Assembly: GCA_963931105.1 (NCBI GenBank)
Contig: OZ007004.1
Location: 1,984,001 to 2,048,000, forward strand
Origin: UMGS1590 sp900552455
GTDB lineage: Bacteria; Bacillota; Peptococcia; Peptococcales; Peptococcaceae
DNA length: 64,000 nucleotides
Reading direction: 5' to 3'
Below the pieces are notes generated by a model. The model was not told the origin of the DNA. It searched no databases and worked only from the letters and a program-made list of their open reading frames with translations. Shown here in pieces: positions 35,361 to 43,723 of this stretch. Position numbers and translations under genes: made by a program. Numbering within the stretch: the stretch's first letter is position 1; each line of letters starts with the position of its first letter.

Positions 35361-37118
35361 ATGCTGAAATTATTAGGGAAATTTACGAAGAAGGAGTGGA
35401 TGCTGGCGGCGCTTTCGGTGGCGTTTGTGGTGGTGCAGGTCTGGCTGAGCTTGACGATGCCGGATTACATGCGCGAGATCACGATGCTGATCCAGACGCC
35501 AGGCAGCGAAATGCCGGAGATCCTCTCGGCAGGCGGGATGATGTTGGCCTGCGCGCTGGGGAGTCTGGCTGCGTCGGTGGTGACGGCGGTCTGCGCGGCG
35601 CGCATTGGCACGTCGTTCAGCGCGAATGTGCGCTGCCTGCTGTTTGCGAAGGTGCAGGCGTTCTCGATGGAGGAGATCGGTCATTTTTCCACGGCGAGCC
35701 TGATCACCCGCTCGACCAACGATGTGACCCAGGTGCAGATGCTGATCGTGCTGGGGCTGCAGATGCTGATCATGGCGCCGATCATGGCTGTCTGGGCGAT
35801 CTGCAAGATCGCTGATAAGCAGTGGGAGTGGACGATGTCCACGGCGGCTGCGGTGGGCGTGATGCTCATCGTTGTGCTGGTGGCACTGGTGCTGGCGCTG
35901 CCGAAGTTTCGCAAGCTGCAGCAGCTGACGGACGATCTTAACCGTGTCACCCGCGAAAATCTCACTGGTCTGCGTGTGGTGCGCGCCTACAACGCGGAGG
36001 ATTATCAGGAGCACAAGTTCGATCTTGCCAACGATAATCTCACGCGCACGCAGCTTTTTGCCCAGCGCACGCTGGCGTTTCTGATGCCGAGCATCCAGCT
36101 GATCATGAGCGGGCTGTCGCTGGCGATCTACTGGATCGGCGCGGTGCTGATCGATGCGGCGAACATGGTTGGCAAGGTGTCGCTGTTTTCGGATATGATG
36201 GTGTTTTCCCAGTACGCGATCCAGGTGGTCATGAGCTTTATGATGCTGGTGATGATCTTCATGCTCCTGCCGCGTGCGCAGGTTGCTGCCAAGCGCATCA
36301 ACGAGGTGCTCGCGACGGAGCCGGCCATCCACGACGGCACGCGCACAGAAGGCGCAGAGGGCCACGCTGGCGAGGTTGTTTTCAAAAACGTCAGCTTCCG
36401 CTATCCAGACGCGGAGGACAGTGTCATCGAGAACATCTCATTTACGGCGAAGCGCGGCGAAACGATCGCTTTCATCGGCGCCACTGGCTGTGGCAAGAGC
36501 ACGGTGGTGAACCTGATCCCGCGCTTTTACGATGCCAGCGAGGGCGAGGTGCTGGTGGATGGCGTAAACGTCCGCGAATACACGCAGCAAGCGCTGCGCA
36601 ACAAGATTGGCTATGTGTCGCAGAAGGCGATTCTTTTTGCCGGTAGTGTGCGCGACAACATCAATTTTGGTGACAACGGCCGCGGCCCGATCTCGGGCGA
36701 AATGGTGAAGCAGGCCATCGCCACCGCTCAGGCCACAGAGTTCATCGAGCAGATGGAGGATGGCTACGACGGGCGCGTTTCCCAGGGCGGGGACAATTTC
36801 TCCGGCGGGCAGAAGCAGCGGCTCTCGATCGCGCGCGCTGTGGCGCGTCAGCCGGAGATCTTCATCTTTGACGATTCGTTCTCGGCGCTGGATTACAAGA
36901 CCGACCGCACCCTGCGCGCCACCCTCGACCGCGAATGTGGCGATGCCACGCGCTTCATCGTGGCGCAGCGCATCGGCACCATCCGCGATGCGGATAAGAT
37001 CATCGTCCTCGACGAAGGGCGCATCGCCGGCATGGGCACCCACGACGAGCTTATCAAAACCTGCGAGGTCTATCAGCAGATCGCCCTTTCGCAGCTTTCA
37101 AAGGAGGAACTGGCATAA
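35361..37118 (+). CDS. Heterodimeric ABC exporter subunit with degenerate site (BmrC-like)
   Basis: Half-transporter of 585 residues: six membrane helices (about 1-320) and a C-terminal ATPase with Walker A GATGCGKST and signature FSGGQKQR. Walker B ends FIFDDSFSALD, with Asp where the catalytic Glu is expected. This marks the non-canonical site typical of one half of asymmetric exporters such as BmrCD or TM287/288. AAAGGAGAAGG lies upstream. Its stop overlaps the start of the partner by one base. The MarR regulator upstream suggests drug or toxic-compound export. Confidence 0.92.
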   Translation: MLKLLGKFTKKEWMLAALSVAFVVVQVWLSLTMPDYMREITMLIQTPGSEMPEILSAGGMMLACALGSLAASVVTAVCAARIGTSFSANVRCLLFAKVQAFSMEEIGHFSTASLITRSTNDVTQVQMLIVLGLQMLIMAPIMAVWAICKIADKQWEWTMSTAAAVGVMLIVVLVALVLALPKFRKLQQLTDDLNRVTRENLTGLRVVRAYNAEDYQEHKFDLANDNLTRTQLFAQRTLAFLMPSIQLIMSGLSLAIYWIGAVLIDAANMVGKVSLFSDMMVFSQYAIQVVMSFMMLVMIFMLLPRAQVAAKRINEVLATEPAIHDGTRTEGAEGHAGEVVFKNVSFRYPDAEDSVIENISFTAKRGETIAFIGATGCGKSTVVNLIPRFYDASEGEVLVDGVNVREYTQQALRNKIGYVSQKAILFAGSVRDNINFGDNGRGPISGEMVKQAIATAQATEFIEQMEDGYDGRVSQGGDNFSGGQKQRLSIARAVARQPEIFIFDDSFSALDYKTDRTLRATLDRECGDATRFIVAQRIGTIRDADKIIVLDEGRIAGMGTHDELIKTCEVYQQIALSQLSKEELA

Positions 37119-39325
37119 TGGCACATTCTCACAACAAACGCCACGGCGGTTATCGCGGCCATAACAAGCCAAAGGACCTCGTCGGCACCTGGAAAAAGCT
37201 CCTCGGCTACTGCCGCAGATATCTGGCTGTGTTCATGATCGCCATTCTCTGCGCAGCAGCGGGCACTGTGCTGACGCTGATCGGGCCGGACAAGCTCTCG
37301 GATATGACCGACACCATCACCGCCGGCATCACACCGAACACCGAGGCGCTCACAGAGCTCACCGAAGCTGCCAGCGAAAACGCCAGCGCGAATATGCAGG
37401 AGGTTTCCACGGCCATTGCCGCCAATCTCCAGAGCAGCACGCCGAAAGCCATCACCGTGAATGGCTCGGAGATCTCCCTCGCTGACCAGCGGCAGACGCT
37501 CTCGCTTCTGAGCGGCCTGGAAGATCCTGACGCCGCCACCATGCAGGATGCTATGGCGCAGCTGCCAGAAGCCGTCACCAACGCTCTCTACAGCGACGTC
37601 ACCATCGACGGCCAGACCATCAGCGCCGCCGATCAGCGCGCCGCCATGGAGATTATGTCTGGCATCGATCCGGAAGAGAGCGAGGACGCCCTGGAAGCGA
37701 TGGATAAGCTGCCGGATTCTGTCTACAGCCTGATCGCGCCATCCATCGATATGGACAAGGTGCAGCGCATCGGATTCATCCTCGTCACGTTCTACGCGCT
37801 GAGCTATCTTTTTTCCGCTATCCAGGGCTGGATCACCGCCGGCGTCACCCAGCGCGTGTCCCAGCAGCTGCGCGGCGATATTTCGCGCAAGATCAACCGC
37901 CTGCCGATGGCCTTTTACAACCGTACTTCGACCGGTGATATTCTCTCGCGCGTCACCAACGACGTCGACCTCATCAGCCAGTCGCTGAACCAGAGCATCG
38001 GTAACCTCATCACCTCTGTGATCCTGCTTTTCGGCAGTCTCTTGATGATGCTCATCACCAATCTTTGGATGACCCTCACCGCCATTCTCGCCAGCCTTCT
38101 CGGCTTCGTCGTGATGTTTGCGATCATGGGTCGCAGCCAGAAATATTTCGCGCGTCAGCAGCGCCATCTCGGCGCTTTGAACGGCCACATCGAGGAAATG
38201 TACACCGGCCACACCGTCGTTAAAGCCTACAACGGCGAGGCCGCTGCCCAGCAGACCTTCGATGAGATGAACGACAAGCTGCGCGAGAGCGGCTTCCGCG
38301 CGCAAACCCTCGCTGGCATGATGATGCCTGTCATGACCTTCGTCGGCAACCTCGGCTATGTTGCCGTCTGCGTCGTCGGTGGGGCCATGGCGCTGAACGA
38401 TATGATCAGTTTCGGCGTCATCGTCGCCTTCATGATGTACGTGCGCTACTTCACCCAGCCACTGTCGCAGATCGCCCAGGCCGTGCAGAGCCTGCAAAGT
38501 GCAGCTGCCGCCGGTGAGCGCGTCTTTGAATTCCTCGAGGCAGAGGAAATGCCCGACGAATCCGGCAAGAAAAGCGATATCGGCGCAGTCCAGGGCACCG
38601 TCGATTTCGACCACGTGCGCTTCGGCTACGAGGACACCGACAAGATCGTCATCCACGATTTCTCCGCCCACGCCAAGCCGGGGCAGAAGATCGCCATCGT
38701 CGGCCCGACTGGCGCTGGCAAAACGACGATGGTCAATCTGCTCATGCGCTTCCACGACATTCAGAGCGGCGAGATCCGCATCGACGGCGTGCCAACGAAC
38801 GAAATGACGCGCGAAGCTGTGCGCGAGCAGTTCTGTATGGTGCTTCAGGACACCTGGCTCTTTGAAGGCACGCTGCGGGAAAATCTCATCTACTGCACAG
38901 AAAACGTCAGCGACGAGAAGATGATCGCCGCCTGCAAGGCCGTCGGCCTCGACCACTTTATCCGCACCCTGCCGAAGGGCTACGACACCGTCGTTGGCGA
39001 CCAGCTCAGCCTCTCCCAGGGACAGAAGCAGCAGCTGACAATAGCACGCGCGATGATCGCCGACAAGCCGATGCTCATCCTCGACGAAGCCACGTCTTCT
39101 GTCGACACACGCACCGAGCAGCAGATCCAGTCGGCGATGGACAAGCTCATGGAAAATCGCACCTCCTTTGTCATTGCGCATCGCCTTTCGACCATTCGCA
39201 ACGCCGACCTCATCCTCGTCATGAACCACGGCGATATCGTCGAAAGCGGTACCCACGAAGAACTCCTCGCCAAAGGCGGCTTCTACGCCGATCTCTACAA
39301 CAGCCAGTTCGAGCAGGCGGGGTAA
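37118..39325 (+). CDS. Heterodimeric ABC exporter subunit with large outside insertion (BmrD-like)
   Basis: Partner half-transporter of 735 residues. Walker A GPTGAGKTT, Walker B LILDEATSSVD with the catalytic Glu, and a diverged signature LSQGQKQQ. Between the first membrane helix (about 32-55) and the second (about 210-235) lies roughly 150 residues outside the membrane. This contains an internal duplication: ITVNGSEISLADQR and VTIDGQTISAADQR each start a 45-residue unit ending LPEAV or LPDSV. BmrD-type proteins are known to carry an insertion at this position. Confidence 0.92.
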   Translation: MAHSHNKRHGGYRGHNKPKDLVGTWKKLLGYCRRYLAVFMIAILCAAAGTVLTLIGPDKLSDMTDTITAGITPNTEALTELTEAASENASANMQEVSTAIAANLQSSTPKAITVNGSEISLADQRQTLSLLSGLEDPDAATMQDAMAQLPEAVTNALYSDVTIDGQTISAADQRAAMEIMSGIDPEESEDALEAMDKLPDSVYSLIAPSIDMDKVQRIGFILVTFYALSYLFSAIQGWITAGVTQRVSQQLRGDISRKINRLPMAFYNRTSTGDILSRVTNDVDLISQSLNQSIGNLITSVILLFGSLLMMLITNLWMTLTAILASLLGFVVMFAIMGRSQKYFARQQRHLGALNGHIEEMYTGHTVVKAYNGEAAAQQTFDEMNDKLRESGFRAQTLAGMMMPVMTFVGNLGYVAVCVVGGAMALNDMISFGVIVAFMMYVRYFTQPLSQIAQAVQSLQSAAAAGERVFEFLEAEEMPDESGKKSDIGAVQGTVDFDHVRFGYEDTDKIVIHDFSAHAKPGQKIAIVGPTGAGKTTMVNLLMRFHDIQSGEIRIDGVPTNEMTREAVREQFCMVLQDTWLFEGTLRENLIYCTENVSDEKMIAACKAVGLDHFIRTLPKGYDTVVGDQLSLSQGQKQQLTIARAMIADKPMLILDEATSSVDTRTEQQIQSAMDKLMENRTSFVIAHRLSTIRNADLILVMNHGDIVESGTHEELLAKGGFYADLYNSQFEQAG

Positions 39326-39341
39326 GCGGCGAATGAAATAG

Positions 39342-39388
39342 AACAGCCATGACCAGCGCGATCATCTGCGCTTGCCATGGCTGTTTGC
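39342..39388. terminator. Weak terminator or operator hairpin
   Basis: AACAGCCATG (39342-39351) with CATGGCTGTT (39376-39385), inner AGCGC/GCGCT; only a short T-run. It sits between the exporter and the MNT/HEPN pair. Confidence 0.45.
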
Positions 39389-39427
39389 CTGTGATATGAT
39401 GCTTTGTAGGAAAGGATGGCGAGGACG

Positions 39428-39724
39428 ATGGGTGATACAGGCATCAGCGCGCGTGTGATCGAAGAGATCCGCCAGCTGGCAGAAAAGTACAGCATTGAGC
39501 AGGTGCTGCTTTTTGGCTCGCGGGCGCGCGGCGATTATCGGCGCACGAGCGACATCGACCTCGCCGTGCGCGGTGGCGATGTTGTGCGGTTTGCGCATGC
39601 TTGCAGCGAAGAAACGTGGACGCTGTTAAAGTTTGACATCGTTGATCTTGGGAGCGACGTACAGCCAGAGCTTTTGGCCGCGATTGAAAAGGAAGGAAGG
39701 GTGCTCTATGAAAAAGTGGGATAA
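39428..39724 (+). CDS. MNT-domain nucleotidyltransferase (MntA/HI0073-like)
   Basis: A 98-residue minimal nucleotidyltransferase. The catalytic motif FGSRARGDYRRTSDIDLAV is complete (GSxARG and DxD). In type VII-like modules such proteins AMPylate and silence a HEPN partner. ATG 39428 gives the family start; ATG 39416 is possible but touches the AGGAAAGG site. It overlaps the next gene by 17 bases, as in HI0073/HI0074 pairs. Confidence 0.85.
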   Translation: MGDTGISARVIEEIRQLAEKYSIEQVLLFGSRARGDYRRTSDIDLAVRGGDVVRFAHACSEETWTLLKFDIVDLGSDVQPELLAAIEKEGRVLYEKVG

Positions 39725-40100
39725 TTTCCAGGCGTCATTGAAAAATCTCAGCGCCATCTATGACGAAAAGCCGCCGTATGACGTCGTCACCCTCACCGGC
39801 ATGGTTGCGCTGTTTCAGATCTGCTTCGAACAGTCCTGGAAAGCGATGAAGGAGATCCTCGAGGAACAGGGCTACACAGAATTTGCGCTGGGTTCGCCAA
39901 AGCGCGTGATCAAAACGGCGTTTGAAGCCAGAATGATCACCGAAGAAGATGTTTGGCTGGAAGCCCTTCAGGCGCGCAACAATGTGGCGCACAGCTACAA
40001 CGAAAGAATCGCCCTGTCGATCGTGGAGCAGACAAAAGAAAGTTTTTACCCGATGTTCTGCATGCTGCGCGACGAGATGGCGCAGAATTGGATAGAATAG
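39708..40100 (+). CDS. HEPN-domain partner (HI0074-like nucleotidyltransferase substrate-binding protein)
   Basis: An all-helical protein of 130 residues of the HI0074 type. The RNase-like HEPN motif Rx4H is present in RNNVAHSY. With the upstream MNT gene it may form a toxin-antitoxin module, though HI0073/HI0074 themselves are described as a nucleotidyltransferase and its binding protein. AAGGAAGGG precedes ATG 39708. Confidence 0.83.
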   Translation: MKKWDNFQASLKNLSAIYDEKPPYDVVTLTGMVALFQICFEQSWKAMKEILEEQGYTEFALGSPKRVIKTAFEARMITEEDVWLEALQARNNVAHSYNERIALSIVEQTKESFYPMFCMLRDEMAQNWIE

Positions 40101-40103
40101 CAT

Positions 40104-40154
40104 AAAAAAATTCCCTCGATGTTGAGCAGCAGCTACACATTGAGGGAATTTTTG
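40104..40154. terminator. Bidirectional terminator
   Basis: A-run plus TTCCCTC (to 40117) pairs with GAGGGAA plus T-run (40142-40153), between converging genes. Confidence 0.85.
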
Positions 40155-40157
40155 TTG

Positions 40158-41267
40158 TTACTTCAGCGCGTCTGGATTCAGGCACTGCAGATCTTCTGGC
40201 ACGAAGAGGCCGTCTTTGCGGATGAGCTCGTCGTCGAAATAGATCTCGCCGCCGCCGTATTCTGGGGTTTGGATGAGAACGAGGTCCCAATGGATGGTGG
40301 AATCGTTGCCGTTTGGCGCGTCTTCGTAGCAGCTGCCTGGGGTGAAATGGATGCTGCCGCTGATCTTTTCGTCAAAGAGGATGTCCTTCATCGGTTTGGT
40401 GATGTAAGGATTGACGCCGATGCCGAGCTCGCCAATGTAGCGCGCGCCTTCATCGGCATCGAGGATGGCGTTGAGCTTTTCTGTTTCGTTGGCGGTCGCC
40501 TGCACGATCTTGCCGCGCTCAAATGTGAAGGAGACGTGCTCAAAAACGGTGCCCTGGTAGAGCGACGGTGTGTTGTAGGTGATGATGCCGTTGACACTTT
40601 CGCGTACAGGCGCGGTGTAAACTTCGCCGTCAGGAATGTTGCATTCACCGGCGCATTTCACAGCAGGAATGCCCTTGATGGAAAAGCGCAGATCGGTGCC
40701 TGGCCCGATGATGTGGACGCTGTCGGTGCGTGCGAGTCGGGCGACGAGGGCGTCCATGGCGGCGCTCATTTTGGCATAGTCGAGGTTGCAGACGTCGTAG
40801 TAGAAATCCTCGAAGGCGCGGCTGCTCATATTTGCGAGCTGGGCCATGGAGCCGTTTGGATAGCGCAGCACGACCCATTTGCTGTTGTTGACGCGCTCAT
40901 CGAGCACGTCGGCGTAGGCTTTGTTTTGCAGCGCGATGCGCTCCTTTGGCACGTCGGCGTTTTCCGAGATGTTGTCACCGGCGCGCACGGCGATGTAGGC
41001 GTCCATGCCTTTCATCTGTTCGAGCAGGAGGCTGGCGCTAAAGTTGAGCTGTTCTTCGGTGACGCCCATGAGCAGTGCGCGGGAAAGCTTCGCGTCTGAG
41101 AGCCGCAGATATGGATAGCCGCCGACGGCGTAGACTTCTTCAATGAGGGCTTCGGCGAGGGGATAGGCATCCTGGCCGAAAATTTCGATGAGGATACGTT
41201 CGCCTTTTTCAAGATGGGTGGAGTAGCCGATGAGCTTATGGGCAAGTTCTTTGGTACGTGGGTCCAT
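40158..41267 (-). CDS. M29 family aminopeptidase
   Basis: Metal-dependent exopeptidase of the AmpS/PepS/aminopeptidase T family (369 residues). The N-terminus THLEKGERILIEIFGQDAYPLAEALIEEVYAVGG and the metal-site segments EGARYIGELGIGVNP and NDSTIHWDLVLI are typical. GGAAAGGAC-type sequence precedes the ATG. It is the last gene of a minus-strand group after comM. Confidence 0.9.
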   Translation of the reverse strand: MDPRTKELAHKLIGYSTHLEKGERILIEIFGQDAYPLAEALIEEVYAVGGYPYLRLSDAKLSRALLMGVTEEQLNFSASLLLEQMKGMDAYIAVRAGDNISENADVPKERIALQNKAYADVLDERVNNSKWVVLRYPNGSMAQLANMSSRAFEDFYYDVCNLDYAKMSAAMDALVARLARTDSVHIIGPGTDLRFSIKGIPAVKCAGECNIPDGEVYTAPVRESVNGIITYNTPSLYQGTVFEHVSFTFERGKIVQATANETEKLNAILDADEGARYIGELGIGVNPYITKPMKDILFDEKISGSIHFTPGSCYEDAPNGNDSTIHWDLVLIQTPEYGGGEIYFDDELIRKDGLFVPEDLQCLNPDALK

Positions 41268-41290
41268 GAAATGATACGTCCTTTCTATAA

Positions 41291-42826
41291 TTAGTTCCAG
41301 AGAGATTTGTCCAGGGCGCGATACTGGATCGCTTCAGCGATGTGTGGCGCCTGGATCTGTTCGCTTTCGGCGAGATCGGCGATGGTGCGCGCGAGCTTGA
41401 GAATGCGGTTGTGGGCGCGGGCGGAAATGCCGAGCTTGTCAAAAGCGCGCTCGAGCAGCCGCTTGCAGGCGGCGTCAAGCTGGCAGTAGGTTTGGAGGTG
41501 TGCCTGTGTCATGTTGCTGTTGCAGTAGATGCCGTCGTCCCTGGCAAAACGCGCAAGCTGGATGTTGCGGGCGCGGATGACGCGGGCGCGGACCTGCGCC
41601 GACGATTCTTCGCGGGTGCTGTCGTCGTAGAGATCGCTGAAAGCGATCGGCATCACCTCGAGCTGGATGTCGAAGCGATCGAGCAGCGGGCCGGAGACTT
41701 TGCGGCGGTAGCGGGTGATCGCGGCGTCTGAGCAGGTGCATTCGTGCTTCGGATCGTTGAGATAGCCGCAGGGGCAGGGATTCATCGAAGCGACGAGGAG
41801 AAAATTGCAGGGGAAGGTGAACTGGGCGCTTACGCGCGAGATCGTGACGATGCCGTCTTCAAGCGGCTGGCGCAGCGCTTCCAGCACGTTCTTCTGAAAT
41901 TCCGGAAATTCATCCATAAAGAGAATGCCGTTGTGCGACAGGGAGACCTCGCCAGGCCCCGGCACGCGACCGCCGCCGATGAGGCTGGCCTGCGAGCTGG
42001 TGTGATGCGGCGCGCGGAACGGGCGCTCTGTGACCAGCGGATGCTTTGCGCTGAGGAGTCCAGCAACGGAATGGATCTTCGAGCATTCCAGACATTCGCC
42101 AACGGACAGCGGCGGCATGATCGATGGCAGCGCACGCGCCAACATGGTTTTACCAGCGCCTGGCGAACCGATCATGATGAGGTTGTGGCCGCCGGCGGCA
42201 GCGATCTCCATGGCGCGCTTGGCCTCGTGCTGGCCTTTGATATCGGAAAAATCGATGCTCGTCTGCGGCGCTGCTGCCAGAAGACTGGCGATGTCCGGCT
42301 GGGGCAGCGGCTCGGCGCTTTCCGGGCACATGAGAAAATCGACGACGTCCTTGAGCGTGGCAAAGGCGTAGGTGGTGATGCCGCTGATCGCCGCTTCGCT
42401 GCCATTTCCTGTCGAGGTGATCAGGGCTTTGCCGCTGTTTTTCATGGCCATGGCCAGCGGCAGCACGCCTTTCACCGGACGAATGCTGCCGTCGAGCCCG
42501 AGCTCGCCGATGAAGAGAAAGCGGTCGAGGATTTCCAGCGGCGCTTGCTCTGTCGCAGCGAGCATGGCGATGGCGATCGCCAGATCGAAGGACGGGCCTT
42601 CTTTTTTGATCGAGGCAGGCGCCAGATTGATGACGATGCGTCGTGGCGGAATATCAAAGCCCTGGTTTTTCATCGCCGTGCGGACGCGCTCCTTGCTCTC
42701 TTTGACAGAGGTGTCCGGCAATCCGACGATCTCCCAGGACGGCATGCCGCGGCTGGAATCGATCTCAACCTCGATGGCGTCGGCAGCAAGACCGCTCAGG
42801 GCGGCGGAGTGGATTTGTGCGAGCAT
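41291..42826 (-). CDS. ComM/YifB family Mg-chelatase-like ATPase
   Basis: AAA+ protein of 511 residues. The N-terminal Lon-like domain (LPDTSVKESKERVRTAMKN; NLAPASIKKEGPSFDLAIAIA), Walker A GSPGAGKTMLARALPS, Walker B GILFMDEFPEF and a C-terminal Mg_chelatase_C region mark ComM. In transformable bacteria ComM drives branch migration during uptake of heterologous DNA. AGGAGG lies seven bases before the ATG. It starts four bases after the PP-loop gene. Confidence 0.93.
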   Translation of the reverse strand: MLAQIHSAALSGLAADAIEVEIDSSRGMPSWEIVGLPDTSVKESKERVRTAMKNQGFDIPPRRIVINLAPASIKKEGPSFDLAIAIAMLAATEQAPLEILDRFLFIGELGLDGSIRPVKGVLPLAMAMKNSGKALITSTGNGSEAAISGITTYAFATLKDVVDFLMCPESAEPLPQPDIASLLAAAPQTSIDFSDIKGQHEAKRAMEIAAAGGHNLIMIGSPGAGKTMLARALPSIMPPLSVGECLECSKIHSVAGLLSAKHPLVTERPFRAPHHTSSQASLIGGGRVPGPGEVSLSHNGILFMDEFPEFQKNVLEALRQPLEDGIVTISRVSAQFTFPCNFLLVASMNPCPCGYLNDPKHECTCSDAAITRYRRKVSGPLLDRFDIQLEVMPIAFSDLYDDSTREESSAQVRARVIRARNIQLARFARDDGIYCNSNMTQAHLQTYCQLDAACKRLLERAFDKLGISARAHNRILKLARTIADLAESEQIQAPHIAEAIQYRALDKSLWN

Positions 42827-42829
42827 GGA

Positions 42830-43582
42830 TCATTCCTCCTCTGATGGTGTGATGCGATAGTGTTGCCAGAGATCCTTGTCGATCCCGCTCATGATGCGCT
42901 CCTTGATGCGGGGATTGCCGACAGCGAGCGATGCCAGCAGATCTTTCGTCTCGCTGCGCGTGGTGTGACCGTCGGCCGGACATTTATTTTTCACAAGCGG
43001 CAACGCCAGGCGTGCGCCAATGCGCGTGATGTCAGCTTCGCTGACGTAGACAAGGGGACGGATCACCGTGACCTGGCTGCGTGTGAGATAGGAGCGCGGC
43101 GCAAAGGTGTGGACGCGTCCTTCGTAGAACAGGCTCATGAGGAGCGTTTCGATGCAGTCGTCCATGTGGTGGCCGAGCGCAACCTTGTTGCAGCCGTTGT
43201 CGTGCGCCCAGTTGTTGATGGCGCCGCGGCGCATGCGCGCGCAGAGGGAGCAGGGATTTTTCTCCTTGCGTTCTTCAAAGATCAGCGGCCCAATCTCGCT
43301 TGGGATGATCTCCAGCGGCACGCCCAGCCCTTCGCAGAACGCAGCCATCTCGCTGTAGTCGTTTCCCCAGCCGAGGTCCAGCGAGACAGCGCGCAGCGAA
43401 AAATCGCAGGGCAGCGTGCGCTGGAGCACAGCCATTGCGTAGAGCAGGAGCGTGCTGTCCTTGCCGCCGGAAAGACCGACAGCGATGCAGTCTCCTTCTT
43501 CGATGAGGCCAAACTCGCGGCTCGCTCGCCGCATTTTGGCAAAGAGGTCTTTGTTGTATGGTCGCCATTCACTAGCTTTCAA
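42830..43582 (-). CDS. TtcA-like PP-loop tRNA thiolation protein
   Basis: ATPase of the TtcA/TilS superfamily, probably modifying tRNA. PP-loop GLSGGKDSTLL, paired cysteines NPCSLCARMRRG, GHHMDDCIETLL and a third Cys in NKCPADG fit the Fe-S TtcA group. The frame reaches ATG 43618, but a TATAAT box covers that codon (43622 down to 43617), so the transcript would begin after it. GAAGGAG at 43600-43594 supports TTG 43582, giving 250 residues. The very long antisense continuation upstream is not real. Confidence 0.83.
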   Translation of the reverse strand: MKASEWRPYNKDLFAKMRRASREFGLIEEGDCIAVGLSGGKDSTLLLYAMAVLQRTLPCDFSLRAVSLDLGWGNDYSEMAAFCEGLGVPLEIIPSEIGPLIFEERKEKNPCSLCARMRRGAINNWAHDNGCNKVALGHHMDDCIETLLMSLFYEGRVHTFAPRSYLTRSQVTVIRPLVYVSEADITRIGARLALPLVKNKCPADGHTTRSETKDLLASLAVGNPRIKERIMSGIDKDLWQHYRITPSEEE

Positions 43583-43616
43583 TCGCGTCACAACTCCTTC
43601 GTTGGGATATAGCTCC

Positions 43617-43622
43617 ATTATA
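43617..43622 (-). promoter_or_regulatory. -10 box of the TtcA-like gene
   Basis: TATAAT on the minus strand at 43622-43617. The -35 is weak (TTTCTT). It divides minus- and plus-strand transcription here. Confidence 0.5.
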
Positions 43623-43672
43623 CACGGTTCGCCCTCAGAAAGAAACAAAGCAACAACAGTTCCCGCAAAGTC

Positions 43673-43701
43673 TTGAGGGAGCGGCTGCGATATTTTATAA
43701 T
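43673..43701 (+). promoter_or_regulatory. Promoter of the phosphodiester glycosidase gene
   Basis: TTGAGG at 43673-43678 and TATAAT at 43696-43701, 17 bases apart. Confidence 0.7.
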
Positions 43702-43723
43702 ACTTTGAAAAGGAGGGAATACA

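Noticed and set aside
37073..39256. A 727-codon minus-strand ORF opposite the second exporter subunit
   Set aside because: Antisense shadow rich in His, Asp and Val; no domain match.
40119..41099. A 326-codon plus-strand ORF opposite the M29 aminopeptidase
   Set aside because: Antisense shadow; the minus-strand frame has clear M29 motifs.
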